From Hofstenia miamia (taxonomy: Eukaryota; Xenacoelomorpha; Acoela; Hofsteniidae): a stretch of 64,000 nucleotides of DNA. The notes beneath the pieces were generated by a model. That model was not told the origin of the DNA. It was given only the letters and a program-made list of their open reading frames with translations, and ran no database searches. Each line of letters begins with the position of its first letter. Within the stretch, counting starts at the first letter, position 1. Shown piece by piece: positions 1-12,294 of the stretch. The stretch spans positions 33,566 through 97,565 of the forward strand of contig CABFPE010000232.1 of assembly GCA_900660155.1 (NCBI GenBank), written 5' to 3'. The translations under genes and the position numbers were made by a program.

Positions 1-1319
1 TTACATATAAATTATGTTGATAGACCCAATAAGAAACAAAATATTAAGAACATACAAACAGTAGTAAATTATAATATTGAAATTTATGTTTACATCTACA
101 TCACCGGGTTTCCTGGTCAAGTTTTATATGGTCGCGTCTCTGGGTCACTGGCTAGAAAATTTGAAAAACACTATCCAACCCAGTCATTGAGTAAGCTAAT
201 ATTTGTATTCAATTTTAGTAATTTCCAAGACTCCTATTTTATATATTGACCATTTCTTAAATGATATCATTGTTGAAGAACTTAGTGACACCTTAGTTAT
301 TTTATTTTGGTTATGCAGTTCCCCTTCTCACAAAACTATTCAATCGCCACTTCAAGCAAATGTTATAGGCCTATGGTATCCTATTCTCTTCACAATTACT
401 TTTGATAATTTCCAGATTGAATAACACGCAACCATCCAACTGGTTTATCCAACAATTATTATGAGGATGGGGAACAAAAGCAGCAGCATTGCCAACATTA
501 TCGAAAATCGCAAGAAAATTTTTGTCATCCCCGGATCATCATAATATGAGAAAATTTTTCGGCTGCAGGGAAGATTACTCGAAAAAATAGCGCCTGAGCG
601 GATCCGGAAAAAGTCGAATAACAACCGAAGACTAAATCTAAAACTTATTCATCTGCTGGATAAGTGATTTTTACTTATATTTACAGTTTTAGCTAAGGTT
701 GCTTCTCTGATGTACACTACATGCAATTGCAAATTAAATCCATGCTTTATAAATATCAATTTTTTAGTGTATCCTTATTAGTCAGTGTTGACCAGTAAAA
801 TTAATGTAACCATTTTTCACCAGTTAAACTATTTTGATTTAATTTTAATAATAAGTTTAACTATTTGCAAATTGAGACTGAAGGAATAGTCAAGAGATTG
901 TCTGCACAAAAAATGCTTAGCCCGGGATGTGACAGGCCTTGTTGCAAACGTAGCTTCGAGGTAGAGCCAATAAAACCAGAATTTGTTGAATACTTCAGAG
1001 TTACTTAACTAATCAGAACTCAAGTAAAATATAACAATAAACGATAATCAGTGAAATTCTAAAATCCGATTAAATAATTTCGAATAAAATTTTATAAATC
1101 GTATCCAAACATGATCAAACCAGTTTACAATTTTCAGTCGATTTTTACGATTTTCAGTCAAAATACGATGCCTTTGAAGAACAGTTAAATTATGGCTTTC
1201 TCGTAACTAATTAGTTAAACTATAGATAAAATGTTAGTTTAATTGGCCATTACTGCTCTTAGTAGAATGCTTTTCACTGATGAGACGAACCTTATCTCTA
1301 ATAATGAATTGGACTTTAA
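1..1319. other. No gene recognised
   Basis: AT-rich DNA. Reading frames here are short and match no family I know. Somewhat GC-richer patches lie near 100-170 and 480-640 and may be old transposon debris, but I cannot name them. Confidence 0.5.
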
Positions 1320-2070
1320 TCGTAGCCAATGTGATATATCGAAATACTCTGATGATACAAGGATTATCTGTAAAATACGTAAGAACATTGAAATTGACGA
1401 TATTGAGAACTACCAATGAAGCATAAATATATTAGCTAAGGCATTAGAAAAATAAAATTTAAAAATGAAATTTATCGAAAACAGCTGAGCTTGTTATAGC
1501 ACATTCAAACATTAGAGAAGATCACATGAAAGAGGTTTCAAACTACAACACAACAATAGGTGGAGAACAAACTATTCGAAGAGTTGATTCCTATCAATAC
1601 CTTGGATAATGCATGGAAAAAAACTTAAGATTGGAGGAATGTGTAAATTCTATTGTGAGGAAAACAAATTACAAAATTAAATGCACGTTTTTTTATGAAA
1701 TTTCTAAATAAAGAAAATCAAGAGTATGTCTTCAAAACTTATATGTGTCCTAATTTTTTATATGTAGCTGAGTTATGAGTTCCAGCATTAACGGAAAGTC
1801 AGCTTAAATGTTTAAAAAGAGCTCTTAAAATATTGTCAAAGATCACTAACATTGAAAAAAAAACAATATGTTGATTTCACTAACGAAAAATTTAAAATTC
1901 AATTTGAAAACACTATTCAGAAAATAATTAGAGATGAGAATCACTTGCTCAATGATGAATATTGGAATTCAACAGCAAAACACACAATCAATTGTTTTAC
2001 CGAAATAACAGCATGTTGCTTATACGCATTCTTTCATCTACTCTGCCAGCAAATATCTGATCAATGAAAC
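1320..2070 (+). mobile_element. LINE reverse-transcriptase fragment, decayed
   Basis: The plus strand encodes the second half of a non-LTR retrotransposon reverse transcriptase. Near 1342 it reads KYSDDTRIIC, the YxDD active-site box followed by the usual stretch of charged residues. Near 1590 it reads VDSYQYLG, the 'YLG' box of CR1/Jockey-type LINEs. Around 1760 comes the tail pattern, including ALTESQLKCLKRALKIL. Several stops and at least one frame change separate these blocks, and a 71-codon open frame at 1852-2067 is its distal end. No tail or target duplication was found. It is a dead insertion; clade assignment below CR1/Jockey-like is not possible by eye. Confidence 0.65.
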
Positions 2071-2177
2071 TTGCCCCCAGTTCCTATAGTAATGCTGTCT
2101 ATTCCCTATTACATTGCAGATTTTCCAAGATGTACAAGAATTAAAACATACATACATGCATACATACATACATTTCA

Positions 2178-2311
2178 TATATATATATATATATANAAAA
2201 ATTTAGTCTAACTGTTTCTAATCACACATAAAATAATGTTGAGTTTATACTTATGACTAAAAAGCATACCTGATTTGAAATTTAGGCCTATATTATATGC
2301 CTCAATTCATT

Positions 2312-2364
<53 letters not shown>
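2178..2364. repeat. TA and CA/TA microsatellites with a one-base gap
   Basis: A TA run at 2178-2195 ends in a single N at 2196. A compound run of CA (about 2311-2331) passing into TA (to 2364) follows. The N marks an unresolved join in simple repeat. Confidence 0.9.
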
Positions 2365-2366
<2 letters not shown>

Positions 2367-3429
2367 TTAATATATGAGATAAATTGCAAAGCTTTATATT
2401 GGTGAGAGGAGAATGCGATTTGCACTAAAGCCTTCTAACCGTCAAAGATGTATTATTTTAAGTGCATTGAATGAGAACTGAAAAAAGCTTAAAATTTCAA
2501 TTGATTTCAGGCATATTGAAGTCACTACATATATTAAATTGGAATTTGATTCAAACCACGATATATTTGATTCACTCTGGATAGAAATGATATCTCTTGA
2601 AAATAAATGCCATAAAAAACATAAAATCATCATACATTTTAAAGTGAATAAAATTTCTGAAATATATTACCTCACGTAGCAAGTGGGAGAAACGGTGGGC
2701 CACCGGTTGGGATTTGGCCACCCGTGCCCCAGTGGCTAACTGGTGGCTAATTGGCGGGCAACCAGTGGCCCACTGATGGCAAAAGTACAATTTTGTTATC
2801 AGAGCAATGTCTCAAATGTAACAATAACAAACTTTTAAATTGATAAATAGTTTAAACATTGCAGTTTCAACAAGCACTAGCCCAACAAAGTGTTGAAGGA
2901 AATGCTAGCAAGCTTAGCATTTACATTGATTTCAATTTGGTAATGGAACATATAAATAACTTTTTATTATAAACAATACCACCAAGGATACAAAAATACC
3001 CAATTTTAATTTAGTTTTCATTTTCAGAAGAAATTGCAATTTTTAAACATTATTTGTTCTAATAATTAAATGTTTGCCCAATTTTAAGTACTCATATTGA
3101 CATTAATTTCAAGGTCCATGAATAATCATGAATAAATTATTTTGAAATTGGATTCTGCACATATATCTTATAATTTTTCAAGCAGAACATTGCAAAAAAG
3201 CACTTCACAATGAATTTTATATATCATTGAGATCTAAAAAGCATAATAATGAATAATATTTTACTTGTAAGCATTACCTCATATATTATTTATGATTAAG
3301 AGTAAATCAGATGTCACTACTTCTCCAACAGCGGTCCACTGGTGGGGACTGAAGGCCGAACATGCCACTTATTCCCCACAAGTGTACCTCGAGACTCCCA
3401 GCATTCTATAAATATATTTGCTGACTTTC
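2365..3429. other. No gene; GC-rich low-complexity patch
   Basis: AT-rich DNA without a recognisable gene. The stretch 2685-2790 is unusually GC-rich and is built from short variants of 'CCAGTGGCTAACTGGTGG'; a related patch lies near 3330-3400. They may be the two ends of a small transposon, but I could not align them as clean inverted repeats. Confidence 0.35.
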
Positions 3430-3740
3430 GGAAAAATTATTTCAATAATCTTTAAAAAGATCGCTAAAAGAATTTAGTACCATAGACAATCTTCATTGTG
3501 TAAATACAACTTTCCCACATGGAATAACAACTTAATCGACTACTTCATAACAAATTCAGATTTACGTTTCAAATCATTAAGTTTGAATCATTCAGTGACC
3601 ACGATCTTTGAACCTATATAAGTAATATACCTACTAAAACTAATGATTTTAAAAATATTTTTACAAGGAATTATTTAAATTACTCAGACGAAATAATAGA
3701 AATTCTTTTGAAAAACACATCACTTAACCGTCAACTGCCC
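3430..3740 (+). mobile_element. LINE endonuclease-end fragment, decayed
   Basis: One frame reads NNLIDYFITNSDLRFKSLSL, the 'IDYF-TN' block near the end of LINE apurinic endonucleases. A shifted frame reads FSDHDL, the SDH catalytic box that follows it. The next part (NDFKNIFTRNYLNYSDEIIE) resembles the linker between endonuclease and reverse transcriptase. The change of frame inside the domain shows it is dead. It may belong to the same family as the RT fragment at 1320-2070, but the two pieces are not contiguous. Confidence 0.55.
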
Positions 3741-4236
3741 CGAGATTTTTGAAGATTTTTCATGATGACATAAAAACTTTTTTTAAACGGTTATATCTGA
3801 AAAACGATTAACGCTATATTCAATCTGAAACCACCAAGTAATCGCCTCAATTTGTTTGGAATATTATTGCACATGCCAAGAAACACTAAGAGTTATTTCT
3901 ATGGGCCAAAACTTTATAAATTCTTGAACTTTAAGAGTTGAGAAATTTAAATAGTTTCTAAAAATTCAAAATTTATGTCAATTCCAACCACAGCAATATG
4001 CTTCAGCATTGCATTAAAGCATGTTCCCCAGCAGGAATGTCCATGACCTACGACTTTCAAGTTTGCTAATAGGCTAGGAGGAAATTCTTTGTAAATGTGG
4101 AAAAAACGATTTATCCAATAAAATGGACTATAGGCATGTTAAACTTAAAAACGTATACTCATACAATTTGATCTTGTGTGATTAATGATATTTCAAAAGA
4201 AATTTGTAGTGCAATTATTTAAGAATTACTAATTAA

Positions 4237-4640
4237 ATGGCGAAAGGTAAAATCAAAATTGCTCAAATGTCTTTATCAAATGCCAATAACAGTGACGTAC
4301 ATGAACAAGTAAGCATTAAAAGAAAACTATTTGATCTTGCTAGAACAGAACCGAATACCGCTAAATGGATTAATTAAAAAAAATCAATGAAGATAATTAA
4401 ACAACTAAGAAGTATAAATCCTGCTTTAAAACAAAAATAATAATAATGCAAACGAAAAATGGAGATATATTCATAAAATTCTGTAAAAATGCAAAAGGAT
4501 TTCAACAAACATTGAAGAATTAAGAATGGATAGCCAAATTACAACTAAAAAATAGTAAACCTCCTAAATTCAATATTTTATGAACTTGGCAATTTCAAAT
4601 TTCCCCGATATAATAAAAAGAAAATACTAAATAATAATAG
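4237..4640 (+). mobile_element. Possible LINE ORF1 remnant
   Basis: A 46-codon frame starts at 4237 (MAKGKIKIAQMSLSNANNSD) and, after its stop, the same strand continues with SINPALKQK and QTKNGDIFIKF. The 'tkNGdiii-f' pattern recalls the nucleic-acid-binding ORF1 protein of Jockey-type LINEs. The match is short and judged by eye, so this is tentative. The part from 4406 on is repeated after the N at 5055. Confidence 0.3.
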
Positions 4641-5704
4641 GGATGTGCAGGAATGCGGTAAAATCAGTAATTACACAACCGGATCCAGATATCCGGTAAA
4701 ATTACCTATTTTGATATAAAACTATATTTAAAAAAACTATTTTTTTTCGTGATATGGAAATGGTCATGCAACAAAACAAGTTTTTCTGATATGTCAACGA
4801 AGTCTATATAATATGCTTCAAAATATTTATTTATTTTCATCCCAAGAGATTGATATTAATTGAGAAATAAGGTTGTCCTTTAGTTAATAATTAGAGCAAC
4901 CAAAGTCATAAAAGTGTATTATTTTTTCTGTTGACCCGTGTATGCTGGCAGCTGGAAAAATATTATAGTAGCTATATACATTATTATTCATGAATTTTGC
5001 AAGGCAAACCTGTTACCGAATTGTGCCAAGCGTATTCAGGCAAAATATATGAGGNTAAGAAGTATAAATCCTGCTTTAAAACAAAAATAATAATAATGCA
5101 AACGAAAAATGGAGATATATTCATAAAATTCTGTAAAAATGCAAAAGGATTTCAACAAACATTGAAGAATTAAGAATGGATAGCCAAATTACAACTAAAA
5201 AATAGTAAACCTCCTAAATTCAATATTTTATGAACTTGGCAATTTCAAATTTCCCCGATATAATAAAAAGAAAATACTAAATAATAATAGGGATGTGCAG
5301 GAATGCGGTAAAATCAGTAATTACACAACCGGATCCAGATATCCGGTAAAATTACCTATTTTGATATAAAACTATATTTAAAAAAACTATTTTTTTTCGT
5401 GATATGGAAATGGTCATGCAACAAAACAAGTTTTTCTGATATGTCAACGAAGTCTATATAATATGCTTCAAAATATTTATTTATTTTCATCCCAAGAGAT
5501 TGATATTAATTGAGAAATAAGGTTGTCCTTTAGTTAATAATTAGAGCAACCAAAGTCATAAAAGTGTATTATTTTTTCTGTTGACCCGTGTATGCTGGCA
5601 GCTGGAAAAATATTATAGTAGCTATATACATTATTTTTCATGAATTTTGCAAGGCAAACCTGTTACCAAATTGTGCCAAGCGTATTCAGGCAAAATATAT
5701 GAGG
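4406..5704. repeat. 649-bp direct duplication across a single N (likely assembly artefact)
   Basis: Bases 4406-5054 are repeated almost exactly as 5056-5704, with one N at 5055 between them. The copies differ at only a couple of places near their ends, for example TTACCGAATT against TTACCAAATT. Exact-edge duplication either side of one placeholder base is what unmerged overlapping contig ends, or two haplotypes of one locus, look like. Confidence 0.85.
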
Positions 5705-6398
5705 GATTACAATCTCACTACTTCAATTATGGCTGCAATCGTAAAAAAATCAAAGTTTTTCAATGTTTGACCAAGTTGAAATTCCACGAGGTGTTGTTAT
5801 CACTCCAATCCTTGATCTTGGAAATGATGCCTGTGAAATAAACGCCTACCGTACATCAAGTGACGATTAGAAAATAAATGTTTCACTGCTATAATAGAAG
5901 TAAAGGAATGGACATTTAATCAGAATTGTAAGCTAGATTACCAAAATGTCAAGCAACATCAAGTATTGTTGAGAGAAGTTTTTCTATTTTGCGAAAACAC
6001 TTTGCCTATGACAGAATTCTTAACCCACAATAATATATGGAAATTTATGTATTGATATTATAATTTACTGAAGCAGTTGTTTACAAAAAATTGAGTTTTC
6101 ATTATGCAGAATATTTGCATTCGTTTTATAGCTTGTTCTCAGTAATAGAAAAACGTTTTATGTTTGTTAAATGAATGGTTCTGAAAAATGAATGGCATAT
6201 TTTCGGGCATATTTATATAAATTTCGTCAAAAATTTTCGTAAAATAAATACCCTTTTGTTATTTTTAATGTCATATTTGTTGTTGCCCTAGTAATAATTA
6301 AAAAAATATATTATCCGGTGTCCTGTAAATTAACCGGTATCCGGCAGTCAAATTATCCGGAATCCGGTATTCAATTCACTATCTGGATCCCATCCCTA
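5288..6398 (+). mobile_element. hAT-type DNA transposon remnant
   Basis: The ends are TAGGGATG at 5288 and CATCCCTA ending at 6398, short inverted repeats of hAT style. Both subterminal regions carry many copies of ATCCGG/CCGGAT (for example 5330-5346 and 6314-6370), the kind of repeated motif hAT transposases bind. On the plus strand near 5950-6030 it encodes CQATSSIVERSFSILRKH followed by RILNPQ, which matches the 'ATS--ERvFS-----R--L-p' signature of the hAT C-terminal dimerisation region. The rest of the transposase is missing or scrambled, so the 1.1-kb copy is non-autonomous. I see no convincing 8-bp target duplication. The first 417 bases also appear at 4638-5054 because of the join at 5055. 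Confidence 0.7.
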
Positions 6399-6988
6399 TG
6401 AATAATTCCCAACTAATACTTTTCTTTTAGACTGGCAATAACTAAAAACTATAAAAAACTTAGTCACAAATTAGGTCGTTGGTTAGATTGCAAAGCCAGA
6501 CCAGTGATCCATAACATAGCTTCAAACTAATAATGGAGAGATACAATTGTTTTTTCGTACTTGGTAAAATGTAATAGGGTCGTTCCACGAGAGTGTCAAC
6601 CACCAACCCAAAAATTGATATTCGTCTATATGTCTTGTATTCCATATCAATTAAAAGAGGAGATTGAGAAGAAAATTTATGTAGCTTTGAAGTTAAAGAT
6701 AAAGAAAGGACAAAAAACTGCAAAAAAAACATTTATTTCATAATTCTTAAAACATAAGAAAATTATCACAGATAAAAATCCTCTTCAGTGAATCCATTCA
6801 TATGATTTATTATCAGTTGCTGATAACAGAAAATTATCTCTTGGTATACATTGTCTTATTCTAGCACTCCTGTTAAAAACTTAGTCATCTGTTACCATCA
6901 CAACTGTCAAGATTTTTCGAAAAAGTTTTTCCTGAAGAGAAAATTTTAGATAATAAAACTATTTTACGAATACAATGCTAACTTTGTT
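6399..6988. other. No gene recognised
   Basis: Short overlapping frames on both strands with no family resemblance; AT-rich spacer between the hAT remnant and the inverted-repeat block. Confidence 0.4.
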
Positions 6989-9930
6989 AATAGAATATTA
7001 TGAATATAAAATTGAAAATTAAAATCTATTCTTTAATATAGAGCTAAGTGTGATGGTTGTGACTATTATGTGTAAACTAGAACAAAGAACAAAGAAATTT
7101 TGTAAACATCACTACTATTTAAAAAATTAATTCTATTTTACTAATTATTTATTATAAATTTTTTGGTAAATTTATTTTTTCAAGTAAATTATTTTGTTAA
7201 TTTATTTTTGCAATTCATTTCTTGCTAAGACATTTGAATTATAGCATTTGACCAAAATCAAATTACTGTTAAGAAGTATTGGGCACTTTTAATCATTGAA
7301 AGATAATGAATTTAACACTGATAATGTCAATATCTGTTCTCTTCCAACATCAAATTAGTTGTTACCTGCTGTGAAGGACTTCGCATTTTTAATGATATGA
7401 AGGAAGAAATTCTCTTTTACAGTTTTCACTAATATTTTTTCATTTGTAATTAAGTTTCTCCACTCATTGCATTGATAATATATGTAATGACTTCATTTGC
7501 AAATCAAGTTTCTCTAGCAAATTTTTATTGATGTTACTAATATTTAACATGTTAAGCAATCAATTTCCAACTAAAAATTTGCTTAATCATATAATATTCA
7601 CTATTGAAAGGTAAAAATAACTTACTCACAGTGGAAAAATTCAACCATCCTTGACTCAATCTCCATAAAAACTGAATAATGCATTANGTAAATTTATTTT
7701 TTCAAGTAAATTATTTTGTTAATTTATTTTTGCAATTCATTTCTTGCTAAGACATTTGAATTATAGCATTTGACCAAAATCAAATTACTGTTAAGAAGTA
7801 TTGGGCACTTTTAATCATTGAAAGATAATGAATTTAACACTGATAATGTCAATATCTGTTCTCTTCCAACATCAAATTAGTTGTTACCTGCTGTGAAGGA
7901 CTTCGCATTTTTAATGATATGAAGGAAGAAATTCTCTTTTACAGTTTTCACTAATATTTTTTCATTTGTAATTAAGTTTCTCCACTCATTGCATTGATAA
8001 TATATGTAATGACTTCATTTGCAAATCAAGTTTCTCTAGCAAATTTTTATTGATGTTACTAATATTTAACATGTTAAGCAATCAATTTCCAACTAAAAAT
8101 TTGCTTAATCATATAATATTCACTATTGAAAGGTAAAAATAACTTACTCACAGTGGAAAAATTCAACCATCCTTGACTCAATCTCCATAAAAACTGAATA
8201 ATGCATTAAATTTTGCAACGCAGAAAAATAATATCAATAGATTTATTTAATTAAAAACACAAATGTATAGAGTTTACACAAACACTCCAAACATCAAATG
8301 AGATAATTTTGATTTTATCTCATTTCTTCATTCTGTGTAAATATCCAGTGTGATATAGTCTACAGTACCAGTTAATTCTATTATTTGACCTTGCTTGCTG
8401 CAAAACTTTACATTTATTCTATCAACATATGATCATGACACATGCTTTTACATTTGATTTCATTTCTCATGATGAATAATTGGGTGGTGCTTGGTTTTAC
8501 AGCATATCTCAGCATTAAGGACATTTATCCAATAGGGGTAATAGTGTGCATCAAACAAATTGAGGTTCTACAATGTATATTTGTACAATTAAAACATGAC
8601 TTCCAGCATATATGTTGCATTCATAGCATGCATTGGTTGTTGTGTTTAGATATATTTTTGCATAAAATCCTAGCATATTTAAATAATCAAACAACATTAG
8701 TATATTTGTTATGGAAATTATAACAAGATTTATGTCACCAAGTAAATTACCACAAAATCCATGCAAAAATTGAACAATGTTTTGTTTCACTCAAGAATTT
8801 TGTTGTTATTTTATTAAATATATAATTCCATCACTAAAATTTTCTGTTAACTTTCCTTTTTGCAATGAATTGTTAACATACTAATAGGTTTTTTTTGTCT
8901 AAGTGAATTATTAACATGTAGATATAATGCTCAGATGCACACCCACATTTCTTAGTAATCATTAAATTTTTTTCTATTTACATGGTGGCTTGAATATATC
9001 CAATGTAGCATTGTTATTGATTTAACACTCCAAGGCTTTATCTGTTTAATAATGACGTATATTCTGTTTTCATAATGAATGCTGAATTATAAATACAATA
9101 GAAAACCTGCCATGTGTTATAAAGCATTGTAACTAGTGCATTAAAAACATGTGCATAGGATAAGACATTAAATAAATTCAAAATTGCATTAGTTGTATAA
9201 GTTTTGAGGAAAAAGAGAGTATCACATTTCAAAATATAAAAACAACTTACCTAGTAAAGATGAAACCAAATTTTGCAATTAAACTCTATGCAAAGACTAA
9301 CTAGTGCATTAAAAACATGTTGTTCTAGTTAAAAACAGTTGAATTTTCAATATTTCTATCTGGTAATGAACTCTTTTGAAATAACACATATATTTATAAG
9401 ATTGAAGTACATTAAAAATGGGTAGTGGTAAAAATGGTATTACAATTGCTAATGTTTTAGCTTGATTCACTCATTCCAGTCCAACCTACCTGATATACTT
9501 TACATTATTTCATAAAACCATCTCTTATTTGTTGTGCTTGTAGCTAAAAACCAATAATTTATGTAAAATATATACAAGGAGAACAATAAATTTGACAAGA
9601 AACATGCATTTACACCTACATAAAATTACACACTAAATTACACACTAAACCAAAATACTTGAAGAACTTTAAGTCCTATTAATATTTTTAATTTTGCTCC
9701 AGCTCTTTGTGCACAGCGTTTAGAAAGGAAAAAATTATTTCTGTTTTGTAAAATAATTTTTACTACTGGCCCATACTTTGTCTGAGTTTGATGCACATTG
9801 CAAATTAGAAACTGCTCACCAATTTTAGGTCATAAAGAGATATGTATTTTAGCTGAGGTTCTTCAGAGACCACATTGAGTTCACCAACTAGTACAAGGCA
9901 GGATAACTTCTCTTTGGTCTTTAACATACC
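6989..9930 (+). repeat. Left arm of a large inverted repeat
   Basis: The sequence from 6989 reappears reverse-complemented ending at 26520. The outer part, to about 8960 and counting the 521-bp join duplication once, is about 99% identical by eye. The inner part, to about 9930, is clearly more diverged, and the right arm lacks roughly 220 bases matching about 9020-9240. The outer boundary is sharp on both sides (AATAGAATATT here). A 79-codon frame at 8551-8790 (minus) recurs at 25240-25479 with one residue changed; since the DNA is almost identical there, this is not evidence that it codes. Confidence 0.85.
7166..8208. repeat. 521-bp direct duplication across a single N (likely assembly artefact)
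   Basis: 7166-7686 is repeated as 7688-8208 with one N at 7687. The inverted copy of this region at about 25822-26340 contains the unit only once, which supports a false duplication here. Confidence 0.9.
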
Positions 9931-12112
9931 CTTCATCTCAGATACAGGTCTTTTGCTATTTTTTACTATTGCCTTTGGTAATTGCCAATATGTTATGACT
10001 TTAGATAACTTCACAGATTTTTGATCCTGTTTGATATTTGCAGCTTTTCTCACCATTGTTGTTAGGCAAAAGAGTGATTAGATTTAAAATTATCACTCAT
10101 TTATTTGAGAGTGTCAAGATCTAAGCCAATCAAATAATATACCAGAGCTAATGTATTAACTTTTTGATTAACAATACTATGCTAATATTCACACTGTGCA
10201 TTATGCATATACACAAGGTGGAATTTTAGAAACAACCAAATGTTATAACAAATAAGGTTTAAAAGTATTGAATTAAGTGAACCGTGGTGTAAAGATAACA
10301 CACTCAATTTAATGAGAGATTACTGGTTAAAACCCAATTTGTTTATTATTAGAATTACAATATATTACATGCATTGTAAAAAAGTTAACAAACCTCTTTG
10401 ATATTTTTTCTTGAAGTTTGTGGTTGTAAATTAACTTAAGGCTTTAATTTCTTTTAAGGCATGTTGTTTCATGATTATAATCTTTATGGAAACTAAAACA
10501 TGTTTGTTTGTGCAGAAAATTCTTTTAATTGTATAAAAAAATGAGTTATGTCAGTTAGTGATACACTTTATTTGACTGATATTAGAAATATTTCAACAAC
10601 ATTNCAATAGAAAACCTGCCATGTGTTATAAAGCATTGTAACTAGTGCATTAAAAACATGTGCATAGGATAAGACATTAAATAAATTCAAAATTGCATTA
10701 GTTGTATAAGTTTTGAGGAAAAAGAGAGTATCACATTTCAAAATATAAAAACAACTTACCTAGTAAAGATGAAACCAAATTTTGCAATTAAACTCTATGC
10801 AAAGACTAACTAGTGCATTAAAAACATGTTGTTCTAGTTAAAAACAGTTGAATTTTCAATATTTCTATCTGGTAATGAACTCTTTTGAAATAACACATAT
10901 ATTTATAAGATTGAAGTACATTAAAAATGGGTAGTGGTAAAAATGGTATTACAATTGCTAATGTTTTAGCTTGATTCACTCATTCCAGTCCAACCTACCT
11001 GATATACTTTACATTATTTCATAAAACCATCTCTTATTTGTTGTGCTTGTAGCTAAAAACCAATAATTTATGTAAAATATATACAAGGAGAACAATAAAT
11101 TTGACAAGAAACATGCATTTACACCTACATAAAATTACACACTAAATTACACACTAAACCAAAATACTTGAAGAACTTTAAGTCCTATTAATATTTTTAA
11201 TTTTGCTCCAGCTCTTTGTGCACAGCGTTTAGAAAGGAAAAAATTATTTCTGTTTTGTAAAATAATTTTTACTACTGGCCCATACTTTGTCTGAGTTTGA
11301 TGCACATTGCAAATTAGAAACTGCTCACCAATTTTAGGTCATAAAGAGATATGTATTTTAGCTGAGGTTCTTCAGAGACCACATTGAGTTCACCAACTAG
11401 TACAAGGCAGGATAACTTCTCTTTGGTCTTTAACATACCCTTCATCTCAGATACAGGTCTTTTGCTATTTTTTACTATTGCCTTTGGTAATTGCCAATAT
11501 GTTATGACTTTAGATAACTTCACAGATTTTTGATCCTGTTTGATATTTGCAGCTTTTCTCACCATTGTTGTTAGGCAAAAGAGTGATTAGATTTAAAATT
11601 ATCACTCATTTATTTGAGAGTGTCAAGATCTAAGCCAATCAAATAATATACCAGAGCTAATGTATTAACTTTTTGATTAACAATACTATGCTAATATTCA
11701 CACTGTGCATTATGCATATACACAAGGTGGAATTTTAGAAACAACCAAATGTTATAACAAATAAGGTTTAAAAGTATTGAATTAAGTGAACTGTGGTGTA
11801 AAGATAACACACTCAATTTAATGAGAGATTACTGGTTAAAACCCAATTTGTTTATTATTAGAATTACAATATATTACATGCATTGTAAAAAAGTTAACAA
11901 ACCTCTTTGATATTTTTTCTTGAAGTTTGTGGTTGTAAATTAACTTAAGGCTTTAATTTCTTTTAAGGCATGTTGTTTCATGATTATAATCTTTATGGAA
12001 ACTAAAACATGTTTGTTTGTGCAGAAAATTCTTTTAATTGTATAAAAAAATGAGTTATGTCAGTTAGTGATACACTTTATTTGACTGATATTAGAAATAT
12101 TTCAACAACATT
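9096..12112. repeat. 1508-bp direct duplication across a single N (likely assembly artefact)
   Basis: 9096-10603 is repeated as 10605-12112 with one N at 10604. I noticed a single base difference (ACCGTGG against ACTGTGG). Everything inside, including the 83-codon frame below, therefore appears twice. Confidence 0.9.
9805..10056 (-). CDS. 83-residue open frame of unknown function, possible old exon
   Basis: A lysine-rich frame starting MVRKAANIKQDQKSVKLSKV and containing LVGELNVVSEEP and ISLYDLK. I do not recognise it. A diverged relative lies in the right arm of the inverted repeat (plus strand, about 24255-24390), reading LVGKLTTVSEEP and TSLYDLKIGEQF. There the DNA has changed at many positions while the peptide stays similar, which hints that the segment once coded. 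The relative is preceded by TTGTTGAAATTGCAG, a plausible splice acceptor. An exact second copy at 11314-11565 results from the join at 10604. It may be an exon of a repeat-borne gene or chance. Confidence 0.3.
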   Translation of the reverse strand: MVRKAANIKQDQKSVKLSKVITYWQLPKAIVKNSKRPVSEMKGMLKTKEKLSCLVLVGELNVVSEEPQLKYISLYDLKLVSSF

Positions 12113-12294
12113 AGTAAATTACCACACAATCCCTGTAAAAACTGAATAGTGTTTTTGTTTACTTGGGAATTTTTGCATCCTCCCTTATAAATTATCATGC
12201 ATTTTAAAAAGTTAACAAATCTCCACATACATTGTTCATAAAAATATTTTTTATTTTGCTTCTTAAATTCAGTTGTTTTAGACCTATGTTATAA
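12113..12294. other. Continuation of left repeat block up to element A
   Basis: AT-rich repeat DNA whose start resembles the sequence near 8740 (AGTAAATTACCACA motif). It ends in ATAA, the first copy of the target duplication of element A. Confidence 0.5.

Noticed and set aside
8442-8790. Overlapping frames on both strands, one conserved in both inverted arms
   Set aside because: DNA in the arms is nearly identical, so peptide identity carries no information about coding.
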